A stretch of DNA of 64,000 nucleotides from JBFLVT01 sp036804525 (GTDB lineage Bacteria; Bacillota; Desulfotomaculia; Desulfotomaculales; JASEER01). The translations under genes were made by a program, and so were the position numbers. A model generated the notes under the pieces. The model was given only the letters and a program-made list of their open reading frames with translations, searched no databases and was not told where the DNA came from. Shown here piece by piece: positions 1-8,798 of the stretch (positions are counted from its first letter, which is position 1; every line of letters begins with the position of its first letter). The stretch lies in contig DAIRSE010000010.1 in assembly GCA_036804525.1 (NCBI GenBank), positions 1 through 64,000 of the forward strand, given 5' to 3'.

Positions 1-71
1 ACCTGTGAGTGGCCCGCTTCGGAGGGAGAAGTACCCGAATCCACTTGACAGACACAAGGTTGGGCGAGGGC

Positions 72-101
72 TTGGTCTCGGCCGGTGTCAAAGGGTATAA
101 T
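72..101 (+). promoter_or_regulatory. Candidate sigma-A promoter for the first small gene
   Basis: A TTGGTC -35-like box (72-77) and a perfect TATAAT (96-101) are separated by 18 nt. Transcription would begin near 108, leaving a leader of about 70 nt before the start at 180. The call rests only on box match and spacing. Confidence 0.45.
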
Positions 102-179
102 AAGGCCGGAGAACGAAGGCCGTTAAGTGCCAAATCATTTTTGAACATTAGTAGGCCGAACAGCGGGAGGTTGGGTAAA

Positions 180-524
180 ATGACGGAAGCATATTATGCT
201 CCGGCAGGAAACCTTGAACGCGAACAAGTCAAGCTTTTCGAAGAATACAGATTAGGGGCCGGTTGCAGTGTCCGATCTGACTTGATGAAGGCGGAGATCT
301 TGAACATTGTCGTCCGGGCAATCGTCTCGGGATCGGTCATGCTCAACCTCGAGGAGTTCGACGGCGAAAAGTGGCGGGTTACCGACACTACAGAGGCCCT
401 GCCCGGAGAAACGGTCTGGCATCACCAGCTGAAATGGCCCGAGTTTCGGTTTAATGCGGACAACTTGGGGCCTGACGAGGTGGAATTAAGCGTTGCGGTC
501 AGTGTAATCAAATACCGCAGTTAG
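180..524 (+). CDS. Unknown 114-residue protein
   Basis: I do not recognise this protein. The frame is open from position 9, but the ATG at 180 is chosen because GGGAGG lies about 9 nt upstream and a promoter-like TATAAT ends at 101; the residues before it look untranslated. The 114-residue product has no signal peptide or membrane segment. It has one cysteine and an alternating hydrophobic C-terminal half with several tryptophans, which suggests a small beta-rich soluble domain (inference). No function can be given. It stands alone, with 361 nt of non-coding DNA after it. Confidence 0.55.
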   Translation: MTEAYYAPAGNLEREQVKLFEEYRLGAGCSVRSDLMKAEILNIVVRAIVSGSVMLNLEEFDGEKWRVTDTTEALPGETVWHHQLKWPEFRFNADNLGPDEVELSVAVSVIKYRS

Positions 525-885
525 TATGAGACAGTCATTATATGATATAGCGGGGGTTTCCCGATTTTAAATAAATCGGTAATCCGATACGATTGACAGA
601 GGGATTGCCGGACTTTTCGCGAAAAACCAATTTGAGGCTCTGGAAGACTGTTGCAAAGATACAAAGCGAATTCTCACTAAACACTCACCTGAATGTTTTT
701 GGAGCTCCTCCGAGCCCGTTCAATTCAGCTACAGGCTATAGGCTATGGGCTGTAAGCTATGGGATAATATGCAGAGAGAAGAACGATAGAACGGGTGATC
801 TTTTTCCCCTGGCGTTCAGTGCTTAATGCTTATGGCCAAATTGCACGGCCTTTCCACATACCCATGGTGAAGGGGGTCCCTACCA
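525..885. other. Gene-free interval with a degenerate word repeat
   Basis: No convincing gene. The 77-codon frame starting at 593 has no ribosome binding site and runs through low-complexity repeats. Visible structure is a short dyad (CGATTT-N5-AAATCG, about 571-587) and the GGCTATA-type repeat at 733-763. The TTG start of the next gene has its own purine-rich site (AAGGGGGT) just upstream. Confidence 0.5.
733..763. repeat. Degenerate GGCTATA-type tandem words
   Basis: About four imperfect copies of an 8-10 bp word (GGCTATA, GGCTATGG, GCTGTAA, GCTATGGG) follow one another. They are one instance of a class of intergenic word arrays found repeatedly in this window. Confidence 0.5.
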
Positions 886-2853
886 TTGCCAGGGTCTACC
901 GACTATTCCTTCGCCGATTTAGTAGATTTACAAGAGCTGCAGAAACTTCAAGACGCCTTCTTTTCGGCCACCGGATTCGCCACGTCTGTAACACTTCCCG
1001 AGGGAACGGTTCTCTCAACAGCCGGTTGGACCGAGGTCTGTACACTGTTTCACCGGAAATCGGATATCGGCAGGCGGCGATGCCTCGAGAGTGACCGGGA
1101 AATCTTCCGCCTGGCCAGTCAAAGCGATGACTTTGTGATCCATAAATGCCTAAACGGCCTGTTTGCTGCTGCCATGTCCATCAGGGTCGAAGGAGTAGAT
1201 TTGGCTACGCTGGTGGTCGGCCAGGTCTTTTTTGAGGAACCTGACGAGGAGTATTTCAGAGAACAGGCTCGCGAGCTAGGGTTTGATAAAGAAAGTTACC
1301 TTGAGGCCCTCCGGAAGGTGCCTGTTGTAGATAAGCACGATTTTTATAACAATGCCAAGTTCCTGGGCAGCATCGCCAAGGTCATCTCTTCCCTCTGGCT
1401 ACAGAATAAGCGGCAAAAAGCGCTGGACGAGCAGCTTCAATACGAGCGCAACAGGATGACGACCATCTTTCAAAACTCCGGTGATGCCATGCGCATCATC
1501 GGCACGGACTTTAGGATTATTGACCAGAATAAACAGATGGAGCTGCTCTCGGGAGTTGCTGCCGCCGATGCGGTTGGCCAGCTTTGTTTCAACTCCTTCC
1601 ATCACCCCTTTTGCGGAACCGACAGGTGCATCTTGCACCGTATTCTATCCGGAGAGACACGTATCGAGGCCCAAATGGAGATGTCGAGGAATGACAAAAA
1701 GCCGATCTTTGTCAGTCTCACTTCAACGCCGTTTGTGGACGAGCAGGGAACTGTAACAGGGGTTATTGAGATTTTCCGCGACATCACCGAAGAGAAACAG
1801 ATGGAGGAAAAACTCAAGTACCTGAGCCTGCATGATGCCCTGACCGGTCTTTTCAACCGCGCTTATTTTGAGGAGGAGATGGGGCGCCTCACCGTCAGCA
1901 GGCACGGGCCTGTTTCCATTGTCGTTTGTGATGTCGATGCCCTCAAGATTATTAATGACACCTTAGGACACGACGCTGGCGACGAATACCTGCGGGCAGC
2001 CGCCGACGCTTTGAAAAAGGCCTTTAGGACCACTGACTGCGTAGCTCGCGTGGGGGGCGACGAGTTCGCCACAGTGCTTCCCGGCACAAATGCCGAGGTA
2101 GCCGGGCATATCTGCTTGCGTATCCGGCAGCAAGTAGCCGAATACAACCGGCAACACCCGGGTATACCCTTAAGCCTTTCCATCGGCGTGGCCACGACAG
2201 ACGATCCTGCTGTCAGCCTTTCCGAACTTTACAAGGAGGCGGACAGCAACATGTACCGGGAAAAGCTTCTTAACCGTGTTTCAAAGCACAACGCCGTTAT
2301 CGAGGCGGTAATGGCGGCGCTGAGGAAACGGGGCTTTATTTCCGAGGGACATACCGCCCGTTTACAGTCGCTCGCCGAAATGATGGGCAAGGCTATCGGT
2401 CTTAGCGACGCAAAAATTGCAGAATTACGGCTGCTGGCACGTTTTCGCGACATCGGAATGGTCGGGATCCCCGACCATATTCTTGTACAGCAGGAACCGC
2501 TGACCCCTGCGGAAAGACTAACGATCCAACGGCACTGCGAGATCGGCCACCGGATCGCCTTGACGATACCGGAGCTGTCGCCCATCGCCGAGTCCATCCT
2601 GAAACACCATGAATGGTGGGACGGAACGGGTTACCCCCTTGGCTTGAAGGGTGAGGATATCCCTATCGAATGCCGCATCCAGGCCATTGTGGATGCTTAT
2701 GACGCTATGACAAGGGACGGGCCCGGCCGCCAGGCACTCTCTGCTGCTGCTGCTGCGCAGGAACTGCAGCAATGGGCAGGGATTCAATTTGATCCCAAAC
2801 TGGTTAACGTATTTGTTCATGATGTCCTGCCCCGGTTGGGCGCTGAATGTTAA
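886..2853 (+). CDS. PocR-PAS-GGDEF-HD-GYP c-di-GMP signalling protein
   Basis: A 655-residue soluble signalling protein that probably makes c-di-GMP. Domain order: PocR-type sensor with conserved cysteines (about 12-175; Cys52, Cys66, Cys89), PAS domain (about 190-305), GGDEF diguanylate cyclase (about 312-460), HD-GYP-type domain (about 470-650). The GGDEF signature is intact at 390-394, and an RxxD product-inhibition site sits at 381-384 with the usual five-residue gap. The HD-GYP part keeps HHE (574-576) and DGTGYP (579-584), but the metal-binding HD is RD (521-522) and the following Lys is Met525, so phosphodiesterase activity is doubtful. The start is TTG with AAGGGGGT about 8 nt upstream. 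PocR domains bind small organic ligands in other proteins; the ligand here is unknown. Confidence 0.88.
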   Translation: MPGSTDYSFADLVDLQELQKLQDAFFSATGFATSVTLPEGTVLSTAGWTEVCTLFHRKSDIGRRRCLESDREIFRLASQSDDFVIHKCLNGLFAAAMSIRVEGVDLATLVVGQVFFEEPDEEYFREQARELGFDKESYLEALRKVPVVDKHDFYNNAKFLGSIAKVISSLWLQNKRQKALDEQLQYERNRMTTIFQNSGDAMRIIGTDFRIIDQNKQMELLSGVAAADAVGQLCFNSFHHPFCGTDRCILHRILSGETRIEAQMEMSRNDKKPIFVSLTSTPFVDEQGTVTGVIEIFRDITEEKQMEEKLKYLSLHDALTGLFNRAYFEEEMGRLTVSRHGPVSIVVCDVDALKIINDTLGHDAGDEYLRAAADALKKAFRTTDCVARVGGDEFATVLPGTNAEVAGHICLRIRQQVAEYNRQHPGIPLSLSIGVATTDDPAVSLSELYKEADSNMYREKLLNRVSKHNAVIEAVMAALRKRGFISEGHTARLQSLAEMMGKAIGLSDAKIAELRLLARFRDIGMVGIPDHILVQQEPLTPAERLTIQRHCEIGHRIALTIPELSPIAESILKHHEWWDGTGYPLGLKGEDIPIECRIQAIVDAYDAMTRDGPGRQALSAAAAAQELQQWAGIQFDPKLVNVFVHDVLPRLGAEC

Positions 2854-2959
2854 GCATTAAGCGTTAAGCGTAAGCGTTGAGCATTGAGCGCTGGGCATTG
2901 GGCACTAGGATTAACAAGGAAGGGATTCTAGATTCTCAATGCCCAGTGCGCAGTGCCAA
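2851..2959. repeat. Degenerate GCATT/GGGCATT word array starting at a stop codon
   Basis: The array starts in the TAA stop of the upstream signalling gene and consists of drifting 7-9 bp words (TAAGCATT, AAGCGTT, GAGCATT, GGGCATT). Its later part is inverted: CTGGGCATTG (2891-2900) pairs with CAATGCCCAG (2938-2947). It lies between two convergent genes, so the hairpin could also end transcription in both directions; there is no strong T run. Confidence 0.6.
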
Positions 2960-2961
2960 AG

Positions 2962-3777
2962 CTATTTAACGCCTGTGGTTAGAATCCGCCCAACCTTTTC
3001 CATCAACGTTAACCCGTCTTCGTCAGGCTTGCCTGCTCGCGGCCCAAATCCCAGTTGAGCAGCCATGTCGGTCAGGATTTCCCGTAACGCCTTGATCCGC
3101 CGGCGGTAAAACTCTTCGTGACTTACCTGTTCTTCCGTAATGCCAAGCTTGGCACGAAGCATGTCTGGGCCGTAAAGAATAGGCGTAATCATCTTTGTGG
3201 TTGCCGGGGACATCCAGGCCCGGCCGTTTAATCTCTGATCAACGTAAGACACCAGCTCTATATAAAGGTCGCACATCTCATTGTGGGTATGAATTTCACT
3301 TTCATCAAGCCACTCGCTGACGGTCCACTCGCGCGCTCCCTCGTGACCCAGGCAGTAGTGCATGCGTTTGATCATAAAGAAGCGTTCCTCGATTCTTGGA
3401 GTATCTCCTTCGTAAGAAACCCTGACGGCGCGGCCGATGGGGAAGGAACGGCAGTTTCTGGAGCGGTAGGGGTAAAGAATGCACTTCCCATCCTCGTTAA
3501 GAAAAACGCAGGGACCGTTCTGGGCATGTTTCAGCCAGACCACGGGCCACCAGGAACCGGGAGCCGTTTCAAAACCGCAGAACTCGTCAAGGAAATCCTT
3601 GCCCGACATTTCCAGGTAACGCGCCATGGTCTCTACGTCCCAGGGGTCGAGGTGGATGGTGATGCGCTGGCAGCACATACCCATACAGCGGTCCGTGCAT
3701 GTAAAGGTGAACTTGTCTCCTAGCCGAAGATCCTGCGAAACGACCTGGCTGATCTTGGTAAGATCTTGCTCGCTCAT
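2962..3777 (-). CDS. YkgJ-family cysteine-cluster protein
   Basis: A 271-residue soluble protein with the YkgJ-family arrangement thought to bind a metal or Fe-S cluster. An N-terminal C-x3-C-x3-CC (Cys27, 31, 35, 36) is followed by further cysteines in a GPCVF, KCILYP and RNCRSFP series. The substrate of this family is unknown. The ATG at 3777 is preferred over one six codons earlier because GGAGAGAG precedes it while the earlier one has no binding site. It lies downstream of the hydrolase gene on the same strand, 67 nt away. Confidence 0.75.
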   Translation of the reverse strand: MSEQDLTKISQVVSQDLRLGDKFTFTCTDRCMGMCCQRITIHLDPWDVETMARYLEMSGKDFLDEFCGFETAPGSWWPVVWLKHAQNGPCVFLNEDGKCILYPYRSRNCRSFPIGRAVRVSYEGDTPRIEERFFMIKRMHYCLGHEGAREWTVSEWLDESEIHTHNEMCDLYIELVSYVDQRLNGRAWMSPATTKMITPILYGPDMLRAKLGITEEQVSHEEFYRRRIKALREILTDMAAQLGFGPRAGKPDEDGLTLMEKVGRILTTGVK

Positions 3778-3844
3778 TGTCTCTCTCCACTTCATTACGG
3801 TATTGCGTTACCACGCAAAAGCTTATCCCACTAGTTAATTAATG

Positions 3845-4606
3845 TCAAACGGCTCCCGTGGCATTAAGGAGCAGGCGCCTGAGGTTCAGCGCGAACTCCT
3901 GCGGCCTTTCGACGTGCGGATTGTGCCCGCAATCCGGAACGATCCAGAGCTGGCCAGCGTTTAAATGCTTGTAAGCAAAAAGGGCGTGTTCAAGGCTAAA
4001 CCAGTAATCACGGTCACCCGATATGATCAGCACCGGGCATGGCACCTTTTGGAGGGCGTCTTCCAGATTGTACCCCCGATCCCAGATGTAGACGTGCTGA
4101 CGGCGCAGCAGCTCCCAGAGTTCCGGACCGTATTCAGGCCCGTGGACGTCCCGCATGAACTGCTGGTTTTTGGGGCTTGTCCGCTCAAACGGGACAAAAG
4201 TTTCCTCGCACTTCTGAATGGTAACGTCGTTGGAAAAATATCCCACCGATTCGGCGACCAGGGATTTAACCCGGTCGGGGTACCGGCTGGCGAACAGCAG
4301 GGCGATGGCGCCTCCTAAACAATGCCCGCACAGGTGAACCTTTTCCAGACTGAGGTGCTCGAGAACGGCGGCCAATTCTTCAACCCCGTTGTGTAGCAGC
4401 TCGGGTTCGATTCGTTGCCGCCTGGCTGAACGGCCAAACCCATAACGGTCATAGGCAATGGTCCGGTAATCCTCTCCCAGGTAAGGCATGATCTTGTCCC
4501 AGGTTTTGGACGACCAAAACCCGTTGTGCAGGAAGACAACGGGTTCTCCCTGCCCGCGGTCCTCGTAATAAATCCGGCTGTGTTCGGCAAGGAAGAGGTA
4601 GGGCAC
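3845..4606 (-). CDS. Alpha/beta hydrolase with Cys in the nucleophile position
   Basis: A 253-residue alpha/beta-hydrolase-fold enzyme. The N-terminal oxyanion region (FLHNGFW, about 25-31), the nucleophile elbow and the C-terminal acid and base are all present. The elbow reads GHCLGG, so residue 96 is Cys where GxSxG enzymes have Ser; Asp198 or Asp200 and His228 complete the triad. Cys nucleophiles are known in dienelactone hydrolase, but this protein looks more like general esterase or C-C hydrolase relatives. The GTG start follows AGGAGG at good spacing, better than the ATG 5 nt upstream in another frame. Substrate unknown. Confidence 0.8.
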   Translation of the reverse strand: MPYLFLAEHSRIYYEDRGQGEPVVFLHNGFWSSKTWDKIMPYLGEDYRTIAYDRYGFGRSARRQRIEPELLHNGVEELAAVLEHLSLEKVHLCGHCLGGAIALLFASRYPDRVKSLVAESVGYFSNDVTIQKCEETFVPFERTSPKNQQFMRDVHGPEYGPELWELLRRQHVYIWDRGYNLEDALQKVPCPVLIISGDRDYWFSLEHALFAYKHLNAGQLWIVPDCGHNPHVERPQEFALNLRRLLLNATGAV

Positions 4607-4634
4607 ATCATTTCCTCCTTCTCTTGACTTTTCT

Positions 4635-4919
4635 CTAATGCCTGGGTGTTTCCATGCCGGTTACGGGCAGATCTTGTCCTCCGATGAGGACCTGCTGAAG
4701 AATTTGGCCCTCATAGACGATCAGGAAGTACTCCGGCCAGACCTCCGCGCCGCAACAGGCTACCGGTTCAAGAGGGATATTGGGCCAGTCCTCACTGTAA
4801 AGCGCTTCAATGGGGGATGTGAATGTCCTGACGATGGTCCCGACCCATTCGTTGCAGGACGGACACCGGGCGGCGATTACAATCGTCATGTCGTCGATGT
4901 CTGTGAAGTTGATTCTCAT
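4635..4919 (-). CDS. Small cysteine-containing protein of unknown function
   Basis: A 94-residue soluble protein I do not recognise. It has CPSC in the first quarter and a CC pair near the middle, a spacing compatible with a small zinc-ribbon-like site (inference). A full AAAGGAGG precedes the ATG. It sits 28 nt upstream of the alpha/beta hydrolase on the same strand, so the two are probably cotranscribed. A promoter-like pair precedes it. Confidence 0.6.
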   Translation of the reverse strand: MRINFTDIDDMTIVIAARCPSCNEWVGTIVRTFTSPIEALYSEDWPNIPLEPVACCGAEVWPEYFLIVYEGQILQQVLIGGQDLPVTGMETPRH

Positions 4920-4969
4920 TTAAAGGTTAGCCTCCTTTGGGCGGAAGTCGGGACGGAGGTCGTTGCTCT

Positions 4970-4999
4970 ATTATATCTGATTTACGCTGAGGGTGCTAA
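4970..4999 (-). promoter_or_regulatory. Candidate promoter for the small Cys protein and hydrolase
   Basis: On the minus strand TTAGCA (4994-4999) and a perfect TATAAT (4970-4975) are spaced by 18 nt, just downstream of the stop of the AbiV-like gene. This would give the small gene, and probably the hydrolase, its own transcript. Confidence 0.45.
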
Positions 5000-5005
5000 T
5001 TTCTG

Positions 5006-5743
5006 TTAGTCATTTCCAGTCTCTTGACCGGCTGGTATTTTTTCGCTGTCCATCAACCTTGCAAGAACCGGTTTGAGGAACGAGGCCCATCCGGCCACAA
5101 ATTCCGGGTGGCGCGAGATGACCCCAAGACACGAGTCCAGTGTCTCCACTCTCCTTACAACAAAGGCCAGGAGTTCCTCCAGCTCAAAATCCGGCAGGCT
5201 GTCAGGCGAAGACCACTGGCCGTTGCCAAGGTAATCAACGTAGAGGTTGACCTGCCGTTTCCGCTCCAGCGTACGGAAGTCGTCGACAAAAGACATGACG
5301 TCGAGCTCCCTGCTGAGCCATCCGGGTACATCGAAGATGGATTTCTCAAGCGCGGGCAAAACATTCATGAGCTCCTTTAGATCGCCGTCCTTAAAAGAAG
5401 TGTTGTTATCCAGAAGTTTGAGGTGCTTTTCCAGGGGTTCCAGGAAACTTGACTCGACAAACTCGAAGAGGTATTTTATGGCGTGCTTGGGGGTGTGATA
5501 AACGAGCATATCCCAGGCTTCCAGACCGAGGAGCCCCAGGTGAATGAGAAAGAGCACAAAGGCCTTTACCGTTTCTTCTTCAGCGAAAATAACCATGGCA
5601 TAGGCGTGGCCGTTGCTTCCGTCCTTCTTCAACAGGCGGGCGTCTTGAATAAACCTGCGGGCGTTGGCGACGGCCAGCACAGCCCCGCGGAAGGCCTCTT
5701 CAGGGCTCTCAAGAGGGACGGCCCGGGATTTCTTCTTTATCAT
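5006..5743 (-). CDS. AbiV-family (HEPN-like) protein
   Basis: A mostly helical protein of about 245 residues resembling the AbiV family, known from lactococcal abortive infection. The characteristic N-terminal stretch is present (NARRFIQDARLL, then a Gly-Tyr/His-Ala-Tyr-Ala segment and FAEEETVKAF). Later comes the family-like pattern NLYVDYLGNGQWSSP. Whether it acts in phage defence here is inference, since no other defence gene adjoins it. Start: the ATG at 5743 follows GAGGT at good spacing; a GTG at 5770 would overlap the upstream flavoprotein gene by 11 nt and has no clear binding site. It is probably cotranscribed with that gene. Confidence 0.68.
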   Translation of the reverse strand: MIKKKSRAVPLESPEEAFRGAVLAVANARRFIQDARLLKKDGSNGHAYAMVIFAEEETVKAFVLFLIHLGLLGLEAWDMLVYHTPKHAIKYLFEFVESSFLEPLEKHLKLLDNNTSFKDGDLKELMNVLPALEKSIFDVPGWLSRELDVMSFVDDFRTLERKRQVNLYVDYLGNGQWSSPDSLPDFELEELLAFVVRRVETLDSCLGVISRHPEFVAGWASFLKPVLARLMDSEKIPAGQETGND

Positions 5744-5759
5744 CTGGTTGATACCTCGC

Positions 5760-7394
5760 TTAAAACTCACTGCCAGTGGCTGGGGTCGGGAGGCTGACGG
5801 CAGTCAGGGGGGAGTATCTCCTGGCCACTGTTTCGGCAACCTTGATTCCGTCCACAGCGGCCGAGACAATCCCTCCGGCATAGCCGGCCCCTTCACCGGC
5901 AGGGAAAAGACCCTTGATATTGGACTCAAGGTTTTCGTCCCTGACGATGCGCACCGGAGACGAGCTTCTCGTCTCTACTCCCGTAAGGACGGCGTCAGGG
6001 TGATTAAACCCGCGCAGTTTTTTATCGAATTCAGGGATAGCTTCGCGGATGGTTTCGACCACGTAATCAGGGAGGGCGTTCTTCAATTCAGCGAGCCGGA
6101 CGTCTTTCCGGTACGAGGGGCGAACCTTCCCCAAGCTGGTAGACGGCCGGTCAGCCAGAAAGTCGCCGACCAGCTGAGCTGGCGCGCAATAGTCTTTCCC
6201 CCCCAGTTCGTAGGCCTTTTTTTCCCACTTCCGCTGAAATTCAACACCGGCGAGGGGGTGCTCGCTGCCGTAGTCTTCAGGCTGGACGCCCACCAAAATG
6301 GCGCTGTTGGCGTTTTCAGCGTCACGGGCATACAGGCTCATGCCGTTTGTACAGACGCAGCCCTCTTCGGAGGTAGCCGCCACGACGACTCCTCCCGGGC
6401 ACATACAGAAGGTATAGGCCGACCTGCCGCGGGGCGAATGGTAGACTAGCTTGTAGTCAGCCGCCCCCAGCCGGGGGTGGCCGGCAAACTTTTTGTGCTG
6501 GGCTTCGTTGATCAGTTGCTGCGGGTGTTCGATGCGGACACCTATGGAAAAGGGTTTGGGGATCATTCGGACGCCCTTTTCATAAAGCATGGCAAAGGTA
6601 TCCCTTGCGCTGTGCCCGATAGCCAGGATGACGACTTCGGTGGGGATCGCATCCCGGCTGTTGACGACCACGCCTTTGATCCTGCCGTCTTCCACGAGGA
6701 TTTCCGTAACCTTGCTTTCGAAGCGGACCGTTCCTCCCAGACGGACGATTTTCTCCCGGATGTTTTTGACGACCGTTCGCAAACGGTCGGTCCCGACGTG
6801 GGGCTTGTGGATGTAAATGATCTCCTCCGGAGCGCCGGCCTCCACCATCTCTTCGAGAATCTTGCGGCACCGCGGATCGCGGATTTGGGTGGTCAGCTTG
6901 CCGTCCGAAAAGGTGCCTGCTCCGCCTTCGCCGAACTGCACGTTGCACTCGGGGTGCAGTTCTCCGGTAGCCCAGAAACGTTCCACAGTCTCGCTGCGCG
7001 TGTCAACGTCGGGACCGCGTTCCAGGAGCAGGGGGCAGTAACCCATCTCGGCCAGGACAAGTCCTGCGAAAAGCCCCGCCGGACCCGTTCCCACCACGAT
7101 TGGCGGGTGATGCAGGGCGGCCGATCCCGGCGACACATACTTGTAGCTCAAGTCCGGCGTGACGGTGATACGGTGGTCGCGTGCTCTCTTCAGGACCTCT
7201 TGTTCGTTGTTTACCGTGGCATCGACGGTATAGGTGAAATAGATCATATCGGGGTCGCGGGCATCGATAGAGCGCTTAAAGATTTTGAAGTCCAAGAGGT
7301 CTTGCGGCCGGATGCGCAGCCTTTTGACAAGCAGCTTCCGTAAAGCGGATTCGTCTTCGTCAATACTTAGCTTCAAGCCGGAGACTCTAATCAT
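5760..7394 (-). CDS. COG2509-type FAD-dependent dehydrogenase
   Basis: A 544-residue flavoprotein of the uncharacterised COG2509 group. A small N-terminal domain (about 1-95) precedes an FAD-binding Rossmann motif VGTGPAGLFAG (about 101-111). Further FAD-family segments follow, including GEGGAGTFSDGK and the C-terminal GEGAGYAGGIVSAAVDG, where the flavin is held. The natural substrate of the group is not established. Length is normal for the family. It is the first gene of a minus-strand block followed by the AbiV-like gene. Confidence 0.85.
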   Translation of the reverse strand: MIRVSGLKLSIDEDESALRKLLVKRLRIRPQDLLDFKIFKRSIDARDPDMIYFTYTVDATVNNEQEVLKRARDHRITVTPDLSYKYVSPGSAALHHPPIVVGTGPAGLFAGLVLAEMGYCPLLLERGPDVDTRSETVERFWATGELHPECNVQFGEGGAGTFSDGKLTTQIRDPRCRKILEEMVEAGAPEEIIYIHKPHVGTDRLRTVVKNIREKIVRLGGTVRFESKVTEILVEDGRIKGVVVNSRDAIPTEVVILAIGHSARDTFAMLYEKGVRMIPKPFSIGVRIEHPQQLINEAQHKKFAGHPRLGAADYKLVYHSPRGRSAYTFCMCPGGVVVAATSEEGCVCTNGMSLYARDAENANSAILVGVQPEDYGSEHPLAGVEFQRKWEKKAYELGGKDYCAPAQLVGDFLADRPSTSLGKVRPSYRKDVRLAELKNALPDYVVETIREAIPEFDKKLRGFNHPDAVLTGVETRSSSPVRIVRDENLESNIKGLFPAGEGAGYAGGIVSAAVDGIKVAETVARRYSPLTAVSLPTPATGSEF

Positions 7395-7471
7395 GTGTCT
7401 ATCCCCTTAAATAGAGCTTGGAAGCGCCTTAACACAGTGTCAGCCCATATTCTGTGCGAAACCGGCGGCGG

Positions 7472-8710
7472 TTAACCTTTGCCCCCGCATAGCCGTTCCC
7501 GTTCCGGCAGGCGCTGCATCAAAAGGAGAAATATGGGCCCGAGAAGCGCTCCCGTACCCAGCGTGACAAAACCCCAGCCCCATCCGGCCCTGCCGGGAAA
7601 AGCGTCGAGGACAAAGCCAAACACGGCGGGCGAGATTGTGGCCGCGCCGTAACCAAGGAAAGTCTGCCAGGCCATCATCCGCCCGAGGCGTTCCGGCGGG
7701 GTCAGCTCGGTAATGCTTGTAGAGAAAATGGGACTGTCGGCGACTATGGTAAGGCTGTAAATGATGCCGACGAGCGCCAGCCAGAAGAACGGCTGCCCCA
7801 GCAGCCAGCCGAAGGTGAGCGAGCAAGCCCCGCTGATGAGCATAATGGTCAATGCCGTGGCAATCCGTCCGATGCGGTCGGACAGCCAGCCTCCGATAAT
7901 CGTGGAAAACGCGCTCAGGAGCACCGAAATGGAAGCCAACGCTGCTGCTTTCGACGCGGCTCCGGGTGTTCCGGCCCCGACCACCTGCACCATAAAGGGC
8001 GCCAGCCAGGAGCGCAAGCCGTACAGCTCCCACATGTGGGCGACGTAGGCAGCGATGATCAGGATTGAGGGAAGCCGGACACGCCAGGATTCCTTGGGAT
8101 GCTCCCCCCGCAGGACTTGGGGACGCTCCGGAACGGCAGCCATCGCTTCGGGCATCGGCTGCCGAATCAAGTAATAGGAGGCAAGGAAGGCCAGGCTGCT
8201 GGTGATAGAGATCCAAAGGTAGGCCGCCTTCCAGGGCATTAAGGCGATAAGCATCCCTGTCGCTGCGAACGAGAAAGCCGTTCCAACGAGGTAGGATGAA
8301 ACATAAGTGCCCACGGCACGCCCTTTCATCGCAGGAACGAGGGACGCCAGGCGCAACCCCGGCATGTACACCCCGCCGAGTCCGGCCCCGGCGAGGGCGC
8401 GGACGACCGAGCCGCTGACGGGGTCGAAGGCCAGAAGCGGGAAAAGCAAGTGCGACAGGCAGCACAGGGCTGCTCCTCCGGCGATGACGTAACGGGCGTC
8501 TACCCGGTCGGTCAGGGGCAAGGCAATAACCGCGGCAGCAATATAACCGGCCTGGAAAGACGATAAGACGATGCCAGCCTGGCCGGAGCTCATGCCCCAC
8601 TCGCGCTGTACGAGCGTGAGCACGGCAGGAAGGCTGAAGCTCGGCAAAAGGGCGAGGAAAAGGATAGCGCTCAGGTTCAGTACCAGCAAGAAAGGTGAGG
8701 GCTTAAGCAC
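7472..8710 (-). CDS. Major facilitator superfamily transporter
   Basis: A 412-residue inner-membrane transporter with about twelve hydrophobic segments and the MFS loop after helix 2 (LPLTDRVDARYV). A second-half equivalent, GGWLSDRIGR, sits near residue 270, typical of a two-fold repeated 6+6 fold. Substrate cannot be read from the sequence. The start is GTG with AGGAG about 9 nt upstream. It is separated from the flavoprotein gene by 77 nt and may be independent. Confidence 0.85.
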   Translation of the reverse strand: MLKPSPFLLVLNLSAILFLALLPSFSLPAVLTLVQREWGMSSGQAGIVLSSFQAGYIAAAVIALPLTDRVDARYVIAGGAALCCLSHLLFPLLAFDPVSGSVVRALAGAGLGGVYMPGLRLASLVPAMKGRAVGTYVSSYLVGTAFSFAATGMLIALMPWKAAYLWISITSSLAFLASYYLIRQPMPEAMAAVPERPQVLRGEHPKESWRVRLPSILIIAAYVAHMWELYGLRSWLAPFMVQVVGAGTPGAASKAAALASISVLLSAFSTIIGGWLSDRIGRIATALTIMLISGACSLTFGWLLGQPFFWLALVGIIYSLTIVADSPIFSTSITELTPPERLGRMMAWQTFLGYGAATISPAVFGFVLDAFPGRAGWGWGFVTLGTGALLGPIFLLLMQRLPERERLCGGKG

Positions 8711-8798
8711 GACGGCAACTCCTGCAACGTGTGGATAAAGAATATCTGCTCATTTCTCCGCATCCGCAGAAAAACCTCCCGGCCTGTTGAAAAACCGA

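Noticed and set aside
593..826. 77-codon plus-strand frame
   Set aside because: No ribosome binding site, and its middle is made of the GGCTATA word repeat.
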